A program made the position numbers and the translations under genes. Source: Inconstantimicrobium porci (GTDB lineage: Bacteria > Bacillota > Clostridia > Clostridiales > Clostridiaceae). Taken from it: a stretch of 64,000 bases of DNA. The notes below the pieces were generated by a model. The model was given only the letters and a program-made list of their open reading frames with translations, did not search any database and was not told the DNA's origin. Location: NCBI RefSeq assembly GCF_009696465.1, contig NZ_VULX01000015.1, positions 1 through 64,000 on the forward strand. Direction: 5' to 3'. This document shows positions 8,629-18,169 of this stretch, in pieces (positions within the stretch are counted from its first letter, which is position 1; the number at the start of each line of letters is the position of its first letter).

Positions 8629-9189
8629 TTATACTTCAGGTAGAAGTAAATCAAGCTGCATATCAATAAATTCAGTAAGTTGTTTCTCATCATTTATATC
8701 AATTCCTGCGTACCTATTAAACTCTTCATCTCTATAAAAAACTAATTGCAATAAACAAACTATATCAAAAGCAATAACTCTACATTCTTTATCGGTCTTT
8801 GTAGAATTAAAATGTTTTTTTATAAGCGATAATATTCTAAGTGGAATTTTAATTTCTTCTTGTAAAAGCAAATATGGCATTGATGCCTTAGTTAATTCCT
8901 TATACTTAACTGTTATCCTACTTGTATATATTAGCAGATTACGAAGCCTAATTTTTGCAGATCCATTGTCATCATTATGATAATATTCTTTAAATTCTCT
9001 AGAAATAATATTATCAACAGCAATCTTAATAAGTTCATCCTTTGACTTAAAACAGTAATTAATCATAGCAAGATTTGTCCCTGCTTCACTAGATATTCTT
9101 CTAGCTGTTAACTGCTTTACATTAACCCCATTTAAAAGCATCTTTTGTGTAACTTCAATTAATTTATTCCTAGTGTATTGATTTTCCAT
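8629..9189 (-). CDS. TetR/AcrR-family transcriptional regulator
   Basis: A 186-residue protein with a TetR-type N-terminal HTH: TRNKLIEVTQKMLLNGVNVKQLTARRISSEAGTN followed by LAMINYCFKSKDELI, where the NYCFKSKDEL segment is the usual recognition-helix end. The C-terminal helical ligand domain is divergent, so the inducer cannot be guessed. Its start lies immediately after the stop of the small membrane-protein gene, so the two are co-transcribed and the regulator probably controls that operon. Confidence 0.8.
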   Translation of the reverse strand: MENQYTRNKLIEVTQKMLLNGVNVKQLTARRISSEAGTNLAMINYCFKSKDELIKIAVDNIISREFKEYYHNDDNGSAKIRLRNLLIYTSRITVKYKELTKASMPYLLLQEEIKIPLRILSLIKKHFNSTKTDKECRVIAFDIVCLLQLVFYRDEEFNRYAGIDINDEKQLTEFIDMQLDLLLPEV

Positions 9190-9390
9190 TTATAATCCCT
9201 TCTTACAATGTCTACACTTACGCATATTCATTATTATAACTACTAATGAAATTATAACAGATATTGCAGAAAAAACAGCATGAAAATGCACATTTCCTTT
9301 CGGATGCTTCTCAATCCATGCGCCGCATATCAAAGTACAAACTAATAAAATAATAGATATATAATTCATAAATTTCATTACTATAGCCAT
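9190..9390 (-). CDS. small two-helix membrane protein with CxxC tail
   Basis: A 66-residue protein with two predicted membrane helices (about residues 9-24 and 35-54), a short loop rich in histidine (HPKGNVHFHAVF) and a C-terminal CRHCKKG. The start at 9390 has AAGGAGAAATTAAA upstream. It is translationally coupled to the TetR gene that follows. The His-rich loop and the CxxC could bind metal or be redox-active; that is speculation. I do not recognise the family. Confidence 0.6.
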   Translation of the reverse strand: MAIVMKFMNYISIILLVCTLICGAWIEKHPKGNVHFHAVFSAISVIISLVVIIMNMRKCRHCKKGL

Positions 9391-9876
9391 TTTAATTTCT
9401 CCTTTTTATATAATTATATTTTATACTTGCTATTTAACTTAGTTGTTATACAATAACCTCCTTGTTCTTATTAAACGTGTTTAATACATGTCTAATTTAA
9501 CTCTAAAAAAAAAACAAAAGTCAATATCTTTTTATAAATTTTACCTTTTAGCACAATTTCCTGTGCATAAAAAAAACACCTCAAATGAGGTGCAAGTAAT
9601 AGATTATTCTTAGAATCAGTTGCCATTGATTCCACATTATCATTGTTGCCACAACAACAATTGTAATATACATTATAATACAACTTTCGTATAAATAAAT
9701 GTTAACATTTTGTTAACTTTATTTTTTTTTAGTTGTTAGAGACCTTTTTTTGTTTATTCTCACAACTTATTATTATTCAGTTATGCATTATTACATATTA
9801 TTCATAACTCATCTGAGCAATATCACAGTCATACATAGCTACTATATTCTCTGCTGCATAAATAAATTTGCGTAAA
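9391..9876. other. long intergenic region between pyk terminator and membrane-protein gene
   Basis: About 490 bases, very AT-rich. It holds a minus-strand terminator (9569-9592), a second small hairpin GCACA-N6-TGTGC at about 9551-9566, and GTTAAC repeated either side of ATTTT near 9702. A 63-codon minus-strand frame (9492-9683) runs straight through the terminator and lacks an RBS, so I do not call it. A short untranslated RNA ending at 9569 is possible. Confidence 0.3.
9569..9592 (-). terminator. rho-independent terminator
   Basis: On the minus strand CACCTCATTTGAGGTG folds into a tight six- or seven-pair hairpin followed by eight T residues. No annotated gene ends just before it, as pyk has its own terminator 300 bases upstream, so it may end a short RNA. 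Confidence 0.7.
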
Positions 9877-9900
9877 AAAAGGACTGTTTCCAGTCCTTTT
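9874..9900 (-). terminator. pyk terminator
   Basis: On the minus strand AAAAGGACTG-GAAA-CAGTCCTTTT followed by more T residues forms a strong hairpin 15 bases after the pyk stop codon. It ends the pfkA-pyk transcript. Confidence 0.85.
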
Positions 9901-9914
9901 TATTAAAAGTTAAA

Positions 9915-11345
9915 TTATTTAACTTCAGCAACCTTCATTAAGTTAGTAGAACCTGTCTTGTCAACTGGAACTCCAGCAGCAACAACAACAGTATCTCCAG
10001 CCTTAACAACTCCAGCCTTCTTAGCTATTTCTACTGAGTTTTCTAACATTTCGTCTGTTGACTTAAATTCGTCAGCAACTACTGGTAAAACACCCCATGA
10101 GAATGCTAACTGCTTAGCAACTCTTTCGTTTGGAGTAACAGCAACAACTGGGCAAAGAGGTCTGCACTGAGAAATTCTTCTTGCAGTAGCGCCTGATTGA
10201 GTTGAAGCTATAACAGCTGAAGCCTCTAATTCTTCTGCAGCGTTGCAAGTAGCTCTTGCAATAACTCCTGCTACAGCTGGTACGTGATGTTTAGCGTTTG
10301 AAACTGAAACTTTGTAAGTTAATTCTCTTTCAGCAGCTTCACATATTCTAGCCTGAGTCTTAACAGCTTCTACTGGGTAAGTACCGTTAGCACTTTCTCC
10401 TGAAAGCATAACTGCATCTGTTCCATCAAATATAGAGTTAGCTATATCTGAAACTTCTGCTCTAGTTGGTCTTGGGTTTCTAATCATTGAGTCTAACATC
10501 TGAGTAGCAGTTATAACTGGTATTCCTGCTTCGTTACACTTTCTGATTATCATCTTCTGAACAGCTGGTACTTCTTCTATTGGAATTTCAACACCAAGGT
10601 CTCCTCTAGCAACCATGATACCATCTGAAACAGCGATTATTGAATCTATGTTGTCAACACCTTCTTGGTTTTCTATCTTAGGGAAGATCATTATGTCTTC
10701 TCCACCGTTAGCCTTTAATACTTCTCTTATTGCTATAACATCTTCAGCTTTTCTTACGAATGAAGCAGCAACCATGTTTACTTTCATTTCGCATCCGAAG
10801 ATTAAGTCTGCCTTATCTTTTTCAGTCATAGCAGGTAAGTTAACTTTAACTCCTGGTAAGTTAACTCCCTTATGAGTTCCAACTAATCCAGTGTTCATAA
10901 CTTCACACTTAACAGCGTTTCCTTCGATTGACTTAACTTCTAATCCAACTAAACCATCATCTATTAAAATAGTGTTTCCTGGCTTAACGTCGTTAGGTAA
11001 ATTTTCATATGTAACTGCACACTTAGTTGTATCACCTACAACCTCAGCCATAGCTTTTTCACCAGCATATATAGTGAATTCAGTTCCCTTTTGTAATTCA
11101 ACCTTATTTGGTTCGAATTTACCAGTTCTTATTTCAGGTCCCTTAGTATCAAGAACTATAGCAACTTCTTTGCCACATTCTTTAGCTAATCTTCTAACAC
11201 TTTCTATTCTTCCTCTATGTTCTTCATGATCACCATGAGAGAAGTTGTGTCTTGAAGCGTTCATTCCTGCTTCTATTATTTGCTTTAATATTGCTGGATC
11301 TTCACTTGCTGGTCCGATTGTACAAACCATTTTTGTCTTTCTCAT
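9915..11345 (-). CDS. pyk: pyruvate kinase
   Basis: Converts phosphoenolpyruvate and ADP to pyruvate and ATP, the last step of glycolysis, in the cytosol. The 476-residue sequence opens MRKTKMVCTIGPASEDP and has the substrate motifs IVLDTKGPEIRTG, ARGDLGVEIP, TATQMLDSMIRNPRPTRAEVSD split over the active site, and a C-terminal allosteric domain. It is the short form without the extra C-terminal PEP-utiliser-like domain found in bacilli. It follows pfkA by about 107 bases on the same strand, and a strong terminator follows it. Codon use is that of a highly expressed gene (many GCW, GGT and GTA codons). Confidence 0.97.
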   Translation of the reverse strand: MRKTKMVCTIGPASEDPAILKQIIEAGMNASRHNFSHGDHEEHRGRIESVRRLAKECGKEVAIVLDTKGPEIRTGKFEPNKVELQKGTEFTIYAGEKAMAEVVGDTTKCAVTYENLPNDVKPGNTILIDDGLVGLEVKSIEGNAVKCEVMNTGLVGTHKGVNLPGVKVNLPAMTEKDKADLIFGCEMKVNMVAASFVRKAEDVIAIREVLKANGGEDIMIFPKIENQEGVDNIDSIIAVSDGIMVARGDLGVEIPIEEVPAVQKMIIRKCNEAGIPVITATQMLDSMIRNPRPTRAEVSDIANSIFDGTDAVMLSGESANGTYPVEAVKTQARICEAAERELTYKVSVSNAKHHVPAVAGVIARATCNAAEELEASAVIASTQSGATARRISQCRPLCPVVAVTPNERVAKQLAFSWGVLPVVADEFKSTDEMLENSVEIAKKAGVVKAGDTVVVAAGVPVDKTGSTNLMKVAEVK

Positions 11346-11452
11346 TTAAATAACACTCCTTATTCTAGTTTTTTAATCCCAAAATATATTAATAATTTTA
11401 AATTACATAATTTAAAATTAAGAATAACTAAATTACAAATAATTTGTTGTTA

Positions 11453-12418
11453 CTAATATGAAATAATCTTAGATATCTCATATAGCTTTTCATCAAATTT
11501 TCTTTTCATTGCTAGTGCATCATCAATATCATCATCAATTATCTTATTGTCTCTGATACCAACTACTCTTGATGTTTTTCCTTCTAATAGAAGTTCAACT
11601 GCCCTAAATCCAAGCTTTGATGCCAGTACCCTGTCACAAGCTGTTGGACTTCCGCCCCTTTGGATGTGCCCAAGAATTGTTGCTCTTGTTTCTATACCAG
11701 TTCTTGATTCGATATACTTTGCAAGTTCCTCGCTTCCACCTATTCCTTCAGCAACAAGAACCAGATTATGCATCTTACCACTAGCCTTTCCACTTTTTAT
11801 CAATCCACATAATTCATCTTTGTCATATTCCTTTTCAGGTAAAAGTACTGATTCCGCGCCTCCTGCAACACTTGCATAAAGAGCTAAATCACCACAATTT
11901 CTACCCATTATCTCTACAACAGAAACTCTCTCATGTGATGTTGAAGTATCTCTTAATTTATTAATAGCATCAAGCGCTGTATTAAGAGCTGTATCAAATC
12001 CTATGGTATAATCCGTATAAGGCAGGTCATTATCAATTGTACCTGGAAGTCCTATAGTTTTTACTCCAAGCTTTGACAAAAGCTTGGCTCCCATAAAAGA
12101 TCCATCGCCACCGATAACTACAAGTGCATCTACCCCATTTTTTTTAAGGATATCTGCCGCTTTTTTTCTATACTCTTCCTGCTTGAACTCCAAACATCTG
12201 GCAGTTCTTAGGATTGTACCACCTCTCTGAATTATATCTGATACACTACTTCTATTCATAGGCTTCAATTCATTATTCAAAAGTCCTGCATAGCCTCTTT
12301 CGACTCCCATGACTTTCAAACCATTATGAAGTGCAGTTCTTACAACCGCCCTTATAGCAGCATTCATACCTGGTGCATCTCCACCACTTGTCAAAACCGC
12401 AATTTTATTAATGCTCAT
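11453..12418 (-). CDS. pfkA: ATP-dependent 6-phosphofructokinase
   Basis: Phosphorylates fructose-6-phosphate with ATP, the committing step of glycolysis. The 321-residue protein has [15 protein letters not shown] at the N terminus, GGDGSF (ATP site), [19 protein letters not shown] (catalytic aspartates TIDND) and [11 protein letters not shown]. Length and motifs are those of the bacterial tetrameric PfkA. The glycine of GGDGS at the nucleotide site fits ATP rather than pyrophosphate use. An AGGAGG RBS precedes the ATG. It sits between dnaE and pyk, the usual clostridial order. Confidence 0.96.
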   Translation of the reverse strand: MSINKIAVLTSGGDAPGMNAAIRAVVRTALHNGLKVMGVERGYAGLLNNELKPMNRSSVSDIIQRGGTILRTARCLEFKQEEYRKKAADILKKNGVDALVVIGGDGSFMGAKLLSKLGVKTIGLPGTIDNDLPYTDYTIGFDTALNTALDAINKLRDTSTSHERVSVVEIMGRNCGDLALYASVAGGAESVLLPEKEYDKDELCGLIKSGKASGKMHNLVLVAEGIGGSEELAKYIESRTGIETRATILGHIQRGGSPTACDRVLASKLGFRAVELLLEGKTSRVVGIRDNKIIDDDIDDALAMKRKFDEKLYEISKIISY

Positions 12419-12705
12419 AGATAAATACCTCCTATGCTTACCATGGACAAGTTTTGTCCCACGCTTAGTATTATTTATCCTACATTAATCTACCATATTG
12501 ATTTTACAAAAACTACTGAAATTTTTCAACCTAATTTAGACTTTAAAATTAATTTTAGTACTTATTTGTACTTAATCACATTAAAAATTATTCCCCATTT
12601 ACAATTTTATATGACCTTCATCATTAAAATAAGGTTTATTTTCAATGTACTATTTTTATTTTAACATTTATCTATGCAAAATACCATTACATTATTTTAC
12701 ATACC

Positions 12706-15700
12706 TTAATCTACCACTTTGACATTGCTTTCTCCAAATCTTTCCTTAAGCATATCGATGCCATCACTCTCAATGTCAAGCCACATTTCCTTACCCATTC
12801 TAAATTTCTGTTTCTGTTTTTCTGCATAAACATATAATGGACTAGATCCTCTGTAAGGCATAAGAAGTACCTTAAGTGCCGGTATTGCTTCTTTAAGCTT
12901 CTCAGCGCTCTCCACTCTAAGAAAAACTTTAGATGAATCAATCTTTTCAAGTGGTAGTATATCTTCGCATAAAATTTTAGGTTCTTCGTCTTCTCTTATG
13001 CTTACTCTTCCTTTTACCACAACTAGTTCATCCTCATTTACCATTGAATTAACCTTTTTTAAAGTTTTAGGAAAAACTATAACTTCCATTGATGCTGTAA
13101 GATCCTCCACTATCATAAAAGCCATTATGTCATTGCTTCGAGTGACTTTTCTATTAACAGCAGAAATAATTCCACCGATTATTACTCTCTGACCATCTGA
13201 TACAGTATTATCATCAGTAATAAGCGCAGATTCTTCAGTTTCATCCATCATTTCTGATGTCTGTAGTATTTTTTCTATATCAACACTAGTCTGCATCTTT
13301 AAACTCTTTTTATAATCATCAAGAGGATGACCACTAAGATACAAACCAGTCATTTCCTTTTCTATAGAAAGAATATTCCTTTTATTAAACTCTTTTATAT
13401 TAGGGTACTGTATTCTAGGTTCTTCTACTATTCCTCCAAAATCAGCCCCAAAAAGACTCATCTGTCCTTCTATATTTTTCTTTTTTTGATTTGTTGCACT
13501 ATCAAGTAACTTCTCATAAACAGCTAAAAGTCTTGATCTAAATACGCCAAATTCATCAAAAGCCCCAACTTTTATTAGGCTTTCTACAGCTCTTTTATTT
13601 ATAGTTGTAGTATCTACTTTATTGCAGAAGTCAGGAAGATCCTTAAATAATCCTTTTTCATTTCTGCATTTTACAATACTTTCAACCACATTTTCTCCAA
13701 CGTTCTTTACAGCAGCTAAGCCGAATCTGATGGTATTACCACTTACTGTGAATTTTGAATAACTCTTATTTATATCTGGTGGAAGCACTTTTATTCCAGA
13801 GCTTTCAGCAAATCTTATATAATATGCAACCTTTTCGTTGATACCCATAACTGAATTAAGCATTGCAGCTGTAAACTCAACAGGATAATATCTCATAAGA
13901 TAAGCCGTCTGGAATCCTACAACTGCATATGCAGCCGCATGCGATTTGTTGAATGCATATGAAGCAAAGTCCATCATCTGATCGAATATCTTGTTTCCAG
14001 CCTCTTCTGAAATGCCGTTTCTTATACATCCAGGTACTTCAATACTGCCATCATCATTAACAATTCCATGTATGAAGTTCTGTCTTTCCTGCTGCATTAC
14101 CGCATGTTTCTTCTTTGACATGGCTCTTCTTACAAGGTCAGATCTTCCCAGTGAATATCCAGCAAGATCTCTAACTATTTGCATAACCTGTTCCTGATAT
14201 ACCATAACTCCATAAGTAACGTTAAGAATATGTTCAAGCTCTGGAGTTATGTACTGTATATTATCTGGATGATTTTTGTTCTGAATATATCTTGGTATTT
14301 CAGCCATTGGACCTGGTCTATATAGTGAAATTCCGGCGATAATATCTTCTAGTGAGTCTGGCTTAAGTTCCTTCATGAATGAAGTCATTCCTGGTGATTC
14401 AAGCTGGAATATACCAACTGTCTTACCTTCACCTATCATCTTATAAACTTCCTGATCATCAAAATCTATCTTATCTAGATCAATGTCAATGCCTCTATTC
14501 TGCTTAATCATCTCTACAGCATCTTTCATAACTGTAAGTGTTCTAAGCCCAAGGAAATCCATCTTAAGCAGTCCAAGCTCCTCAAGAGTTGTCATGTCAA
14601 ACTGCGTTACTATGTTATCTTCATTTTTCTGAAGCGGTACATATTCCATAAGTGGTTTTGAAGCTATAACAACACCTGCTGCATGTGTTGATGAATGTCT
14701 TGGAAGACCTTCAAGACTCTTACTTATATCTATAAGTTCTTTAACTCTATTATCTGACTCATAAAGTGAGTTAAGTTCTGGATTTAATTCAAGAGCTTTT
14801 TCAATAGTAATATTCTTTCCTTGTAATGATGGTATCATTTTTGCTACTTTATCAACTTCAGCATATGAGTAATTCATAGCCCTGCCTACATCTCTTATAC
14901 ACATTCTTGCTGCCATAGTACCAAAAGTAATAATCTGTGAAACATTGCTGCTACCATATCTTCTGACAACATAATCAATTACTTCCTGTCTTCTTTCATA
15001 ACAGAAATCTGAATCTATATCGGGCATGCTGACTCTTTCCGGGTTAAGGAATCTTTCAAAGATAAGATTGTACTTAATAGGATTTATCTTTGTTATACCA
15101 AGTGTATAGGCTACTATAGATCCTGCTCCTGAACCTCTTCCTGGTCCTGTAGGTATATCATGGTCATTTGCAAACTTAATAAAATCCCATACTATAAGAA
15201 AATAATCTACATATCCCATCTGCTTTATAACACCAAGCTCATATGTAAGTCTGTCTACATACACTTTTGCTTCTTCATTTTCATTTCCAAGCTTGATAAC
15301 TTTATCTATGTCAAAATTATTTCCCATAAAATCTTTAAAAACATCATATCTCTCTACTAGCCCTGCAAAACATAACTTTTTTAAATATTCATATGGATCA
15401 TGTTCATTTTCAGGCAGTGGGAATTTAGGAAGTTTTGAAACATGAAACTGATAATCAAAATTACACATTTCAGCAATCTTTTCTGTGTTCTCAAGTGCTT
15501 CCGGCACATATGAAAACATATCATACATTTCTTCCTGTGACTTTAAATAAAATTGATCTGATGGATATCTCATTCTCTTTTCATCATCAACAGTCTTACC
15601 TGTCTGTATACATAAAAGTACATCATGTGCCTTTGCATCTTCCTGTTTTATATAATGAACATCATTTGTAGCTACAAGAGGTATATCAAGTTCTTTTGAC

Positions 15701-16278
15701 ATCTGTACAAGTACTCCGTTTACTTTCCTCTCTTCATCTACTCCGTGATACTGCAGTTCAAGATAGAATCCATCTTTAAATGTATCCTTATAAAATAAAG
15801 CTGCTTCTTTTGCTTTTTCAATCTGTTCGTTAAGGATACACGACTGCACTTCTCCACCAAGGCATGCACTTAAGGCAATTATTCCTTCACTATGCTGTTT
15901 TAAAAATTCATGGTCAACTCTTGGCTTATAATAAAATCCGTCAATAGATGCTGTAGATACTATCTTCATCAGATTATTATATCCAGTCTCATTCTTTACA
16001 AGCAGAACAAGATGATGAGTTCCATTGCCATCTTCATTGCTCTTTGTCTTCATTGACTTTGCAACAACATAAACTTCACATCCAAGTATGGGCTTGATGC
16101 CAGCTTCCTTTGCTGCTTTATAGAAATCAACACAGCCATACATAACTCCATGGTCAGTTATTGCTATGCTTGACATCCCAAGTTCTTTAGCCCTTGCCAC
16201 TACCTGCTTTATCTTACCTTCACCATCAAGAAGACTGTAGCCTGTATGCAAGTGTAAATGCACAAAGTTTTTTTCCAT
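12706..16278 (-). CDS. dnaE: DNA polymerase III alpha subunit DnaE
   Basis: Replicative DNA polymerase of the DnaE class; in Firmicutes it works with PolC, extending primers on the lagging strand. The 1190 residues contain an N-terminal PHP domain (FVHLHLHTGYSLLDG), the palm with catalytic PDIDSDFCYERRQEVID, a fingers region with PRHSSTHAAGVVIA, a helix-hairpin-helix, and a C-terminal OB fold (IIGGIISAVNRKVTRSNDIMAFMIVEDL). Length is normal. It follows a 287-base AT-rich gap upstream of pfkA and lies 179 bases from the chemoreceptor gene; an RBS GGGAGTG is present. Confidence 0.97.
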   Translation of the reverse strand: MEKNFVHLHLHTGYSLLDGEGKIKQVVARAKELGMSSIAITDHGVMYGCVDFYKAAKEAGIKPILGCEVYVVAKSMKTKSNEDGNGTHHLVLLVKNETGYNNLMKIVSTASIDGFYYKPRVDHEFLKQHSEGIIALSACLGGEVQSCILNEQIEKAKEAALFYKDTFKDGFYLELQYHGVDEERKVNGVLVQMSKELDIPLVATNDVHYIKQEDAKAHDVLLCIQTGKTVDDEKRMRYPSDQFYLKSQEEMYDMFSYVPEALENTEKIAEMCNFDYQFHVSKLPKFPLPENEHDPYEYLKKLCFAGLVERYDVFKDFMGNNFDIDKVIKLGNENEEAKVYVDRLTYELGVIKQMGYVDYFLIVWDFIKFANDHDIPTGPGRGSGAGSIVAYTLGITKINPIKYNLIFERFLNPERVSMPDIDSDFCYERRQEVIDYVVRRYGSSNVSQIITFGTMAARMCIRDVGRAMNYSYAEVDKVAKMIPSLQGKNITIEKALELNPELNSLYESDNRVKELIDISKSLEGLPRHSSTHAAGVVIASKPLMEYVPLQKNEDNIVTQFDMTTLEELGLLKMDFLGLRTLTVMKDAVEMIKQNRGIDIDLDKIDFDDQEVYKMIGEGKTVGIFQLESPGMTSFMKELKPDSLEDIIAGISLYRPGPMAEIPRYIQNKNHPDNIQYITPELEHILNVTYGVMVYQEQVMQIVRDLAGYSLGRSDLVRRAMSKKKHAVMQQERQNFIHGIVNDDGSIEVPGCIRNGISEEAGNKIFDQMMDFASYAFNKSHAAAYAVVGFQTAYLMRYYPVEFTAAMLNSVMGINEKVAYYIRFAESSGIKVLPPDINKSYSKFTVSGNTIRFGLAAVKNVGENVVESIVKCRNEKGLFKDLPDFCNKVDTTTINKRAVESLIKVGAFDEFGVFRSRLLAVYEKLLDSATNQKKKNIEGQMSLFGADFGGIVEEPRIQYPNIKEFNKRNILSIEKEMTGLYLSGHPLDDYKKSLKMQTSVDIEKILQTSEMMDETEESALITDDNTVSDGQRVIIGGIISAVNRKVTRSNDIMAFMIVEDLTASMEVIVFPKTLKKVNSMVNEDELVVVKGRVSIREDEEPKILCEDILPLEKIDSSKVFLRVESAEKLKEAIPALKVLLMPYRGSSPLYVYAEKQKQKFRMGKEMWLDIESDGIDMLKERFGESNVKVVD

Positions 16279-16403
16279 CAGATTTCACTCCCTTTCTCTC
16301 TTTTTCTATCTATTAATTATATCCTTACTACGGCATTTCTTCAACAATGTAAAATTTATAACGTATACATTCTACATTATATTTCAAACTTATTACTTTA
16401 TAT

Positions 16404-16434
16404 AAACAAAAAGATGATGGTCTCCCATCATCTT
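16404..16434 (-). terminator. chemoreceptor-gene terminator
   Basis: AAGATGATGG (16411-16420) and CCATCATCTT (16425-16434) form a ten-pair hairpin with a four-base loop. On the minus strand it is followed by TTTTTGTTT, 24 bases after the mcp stop. Confidence 0.8.
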
Positions 16435-16457
16435 TCAATATAATCTTTTTAAGTTAT

Positions 16458-17756
16458 TTATTTCTTTTTAAATGAGTTTATGCTTTCTTCAAGTGTTGCT
16501 GCCATCTCGTCAAGTTTTTTTGTATATGCACTTACTTCTTCAGAAGTTGCTGTAAGTTCTTCTACAGCACCACTTACTTCCTGTGATAATGATGCTATAT
16601 TATTTGCTATAGCAGAAACTTTGTCTACATTTCCAACTATAGTATCCTTTTCATTCTTGAGCTTAATTACTGAAGAATTAACTTCTCCTATTCTAGGTGT
16701 AATATCATTTATACCGTCTGCTACAACATCAAATACAGCTATTGATTCATTAAGTACTTTATTTTGACCCTGAAGACCCTCCTCAATACCTACTGACTGC
16801 TCCTTCATTGCTGTAGCATTTTCAAGTATACTCTGTCCAATACCCTTTATGTTAGAACTTGCAACCTTGCTCTGCTCTGCCAGCTGTCTTACCTCTTCAG
16901 CAACTACCGCAAAGCCTCTTCCTGCTTCCCCCGCACTGGCAGCTTCAATTGCAGCATTCAGCGCTAAAAGATTTGTCTGTTCTGCAATCTTGTTAATCAA
17001 TGCAATTATTTCATTAACCTGCTTTATGTTATCAACTGTTGCATCTACTTTCTTCTGAAACTCCTTAAAACTATCAATAATTTCGTTGAATACAGAAACA
17101 ACATCTTTTGTTGATTTACTGCTCTTAATTGTCTTATCCTGGATGTTGTCTGAAAGAGATGATATACTACTAAACTTTTCAGTTATAGCATTAAGTTCAT
17201 CGCTGAATTTATTTAGTGATTCAGTAATACTGTTTAATTCTGATGCCTGTTCATTTGTCCCATAAGCTATATCTGTAACAGAAGCTGCAATTCCACTTGT
17301 TGTGTCTGCAAATTCATTTGTTGCCTGATTTACAGTCTTAGATGATTCATAAATTTCCCTGCTTCCAGTATTAATGCTCTGAATTATTTCAACTATATGT
17401 TTTCTTGTTGACTCCACATTTCTAAATATCTGTCCTACTGCACTATTTTTAGCTGCAAGTTTTTCAAAATTTTTTGCTCTTTCATTATCAACTTCGTCAT
17501 TTACATCTCCTATTGCTATCCTCTTAACAATTCCAGCTATGTTTTCAAGATTGCTAACTATAACTTTTGATACAATAAAAAATAGAACCATTACAACTAA
17601 ACTAATAATCAGCCATTGAAGCAAATACATTGTTCCTAATGATAAAGATTTGCTTCCAGCTATAACATAGAAGATTCCATTCAATATGCCCACAACTACC
17701 AGGATTACAAGTAAAGCCAGTAGTCTTAATTTTGTTAATTTACCCTTATTAATCAT
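16458..17756 (-). CDS. methyl-accepting chemotaxis protein without a large sensor domain
   Basis: A 432-residue receptor with two adjacent N-terminal membrane helices (about residues 11-32 and 44-67) and only a very short external loop, then a HAMP-like linker and a long coiled-coil signalling domain. The highly conserved hairpin tip is clear: [23 protein letters not shown] / [19 protein letters not shown]. Lacking a periplasmic-type sensor, it probably senses membrane state or a cytosolic signal through other proteins (inference). It is flanked by terminators and sits between dnaE and the whiA operon, where many Firmicutes carry an HPr-like gene. Confidence 0.9.
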   Translation of the reverse strand: MINKGKLTKLRLLALLVILVVVGILNGIFYVIAGSKSLSLGTMYLLQWLIISLVVMVLFFIVSKVIVSNLENIAGIVKRIAIGDVNDEVDNERAKNFEKLAAKNSAVGQIFRNVESTRKHIVEIIQSINTGSREIYESSKTVNQATNEFADTTSGIAASVTDIAYGTNEQASELNSITESLNKFSDELNAITEKFSSISSLSDNIQDKTIKSSKSTKDVVSVFNEIIDSFKEFQKKVDATVDNIKQVNEIIALINKIAEQTNLLALNAAIEAASAGEAGRGFAVVAEEVRQLAEQSKVASSNIKGIGQSILENATAMKEQSVGIEEGLQGQNKVLNESIAVFDVVADGINDITPRIGEVNSSVIKLKNEKDTIVGNVDKVSAIANNIASLSQEVSGAVEELTATSEEVSAYTKKLDEMAATLEESINSFKKK

Positions 17757-17827
17757 ATTTTATCCCCCTTTTATATTACTCTAGTATCATAATAGCACAC
17801 TTTTCCTATTATCCACAAATTTAATTC

Positions 17828-17858
17828 AAAAAAGACGGCTTATAAACCATCTTTTTTT
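17828..17858 (-). terminator. terminator of the rapZ-yvcK-whiA operon
   Basis: AAAAAAGACGG and CCATCTTTTTTT pair (one G-T) around an eight-base loop; the minus-strand copy ends in a run of T residues, directly after the Dabb-domain gene. Confidence 0.75.
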
Positions 17859-17864
17859 AACATA

Positions 17865-18155
17865 TTAAAGCTGATAATCAACTGTTTTTGAACATTCAAG
17901 CATTGGCTTTAAGTTCTTTAACACCTTATTAACGTGAAAATCTGACACAGCGTAAACTTCGTAATCTTCTTTTGAATCAAATCTTGTAACTAGAGCTAAA
18001 TCAAAGCTTCTTTCACTTCTTACAACATCTATTCCAACTTCAAGACCTTTAAGTTCAGCAATCTGTCCTTCCATGCTGTTTAAAATTTCACTTGCCTTTT
18101 CTACATTTTCATTTGTTGCTTCCTTAAGTTTAAAAAATACTATGTGTGTAAACAT
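17865..18155 (-). CDS. Dabb-family stress-responsive A/B barrel protein
   Basis: A 96-residue protein (MFTHIVFFKLKEATNENVEKASEIL...) with the ferredoxin-like dimeric A/B-barrel pattern: N-terminal HIVFFKLK strand, central VVRSERSFDLALVTRFDSKEDYEVYAVSDFHV split over two strands, and a terminal CSKTVDYQL. These proteins are often stress-induced, and catalytic roles are known only in some plant relatives. The ATG at 18153-18155 is eight bases after GGAGG, which overlaps the whiA stop, so the gene is coupled to whiA. Function here is unknown. Confidence 0.8.
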   Translation of the reverse strand: MFTHIVFFKLKEATNENVEKASEILNSMEGQIAELKGLEVGIDVVRSERSFDLALVTRFDSKEDYEVYAVSDFHVNKVLKNLKPMLECSKTVDYQL

Positions 18156-18169
18156 TCGTTCATCCTCCA

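Noticed and set aside
9492-9683. 63-codon minus-strand frame with a CCCG motif
   Set aside because: It runs through a strong rho-independent terminator, has no RBS, and its second half is translated spacer. A short RNA is more likely than a protein.
9958-11229. Three long plus-strand frames opposite pyk
   Set aside because: They are antisense shadows of a highly biased coding sequence; no RBS, and compositions (Ser/Thr/Pro rich) typical of reverse frames.
12434-12664. 76-codon plus-strand frame between pfkA and dnaE
   Set aside because: Very AT-rich, no RBS and hydrophobic low-complexity translation, as expected for spacer sequence.
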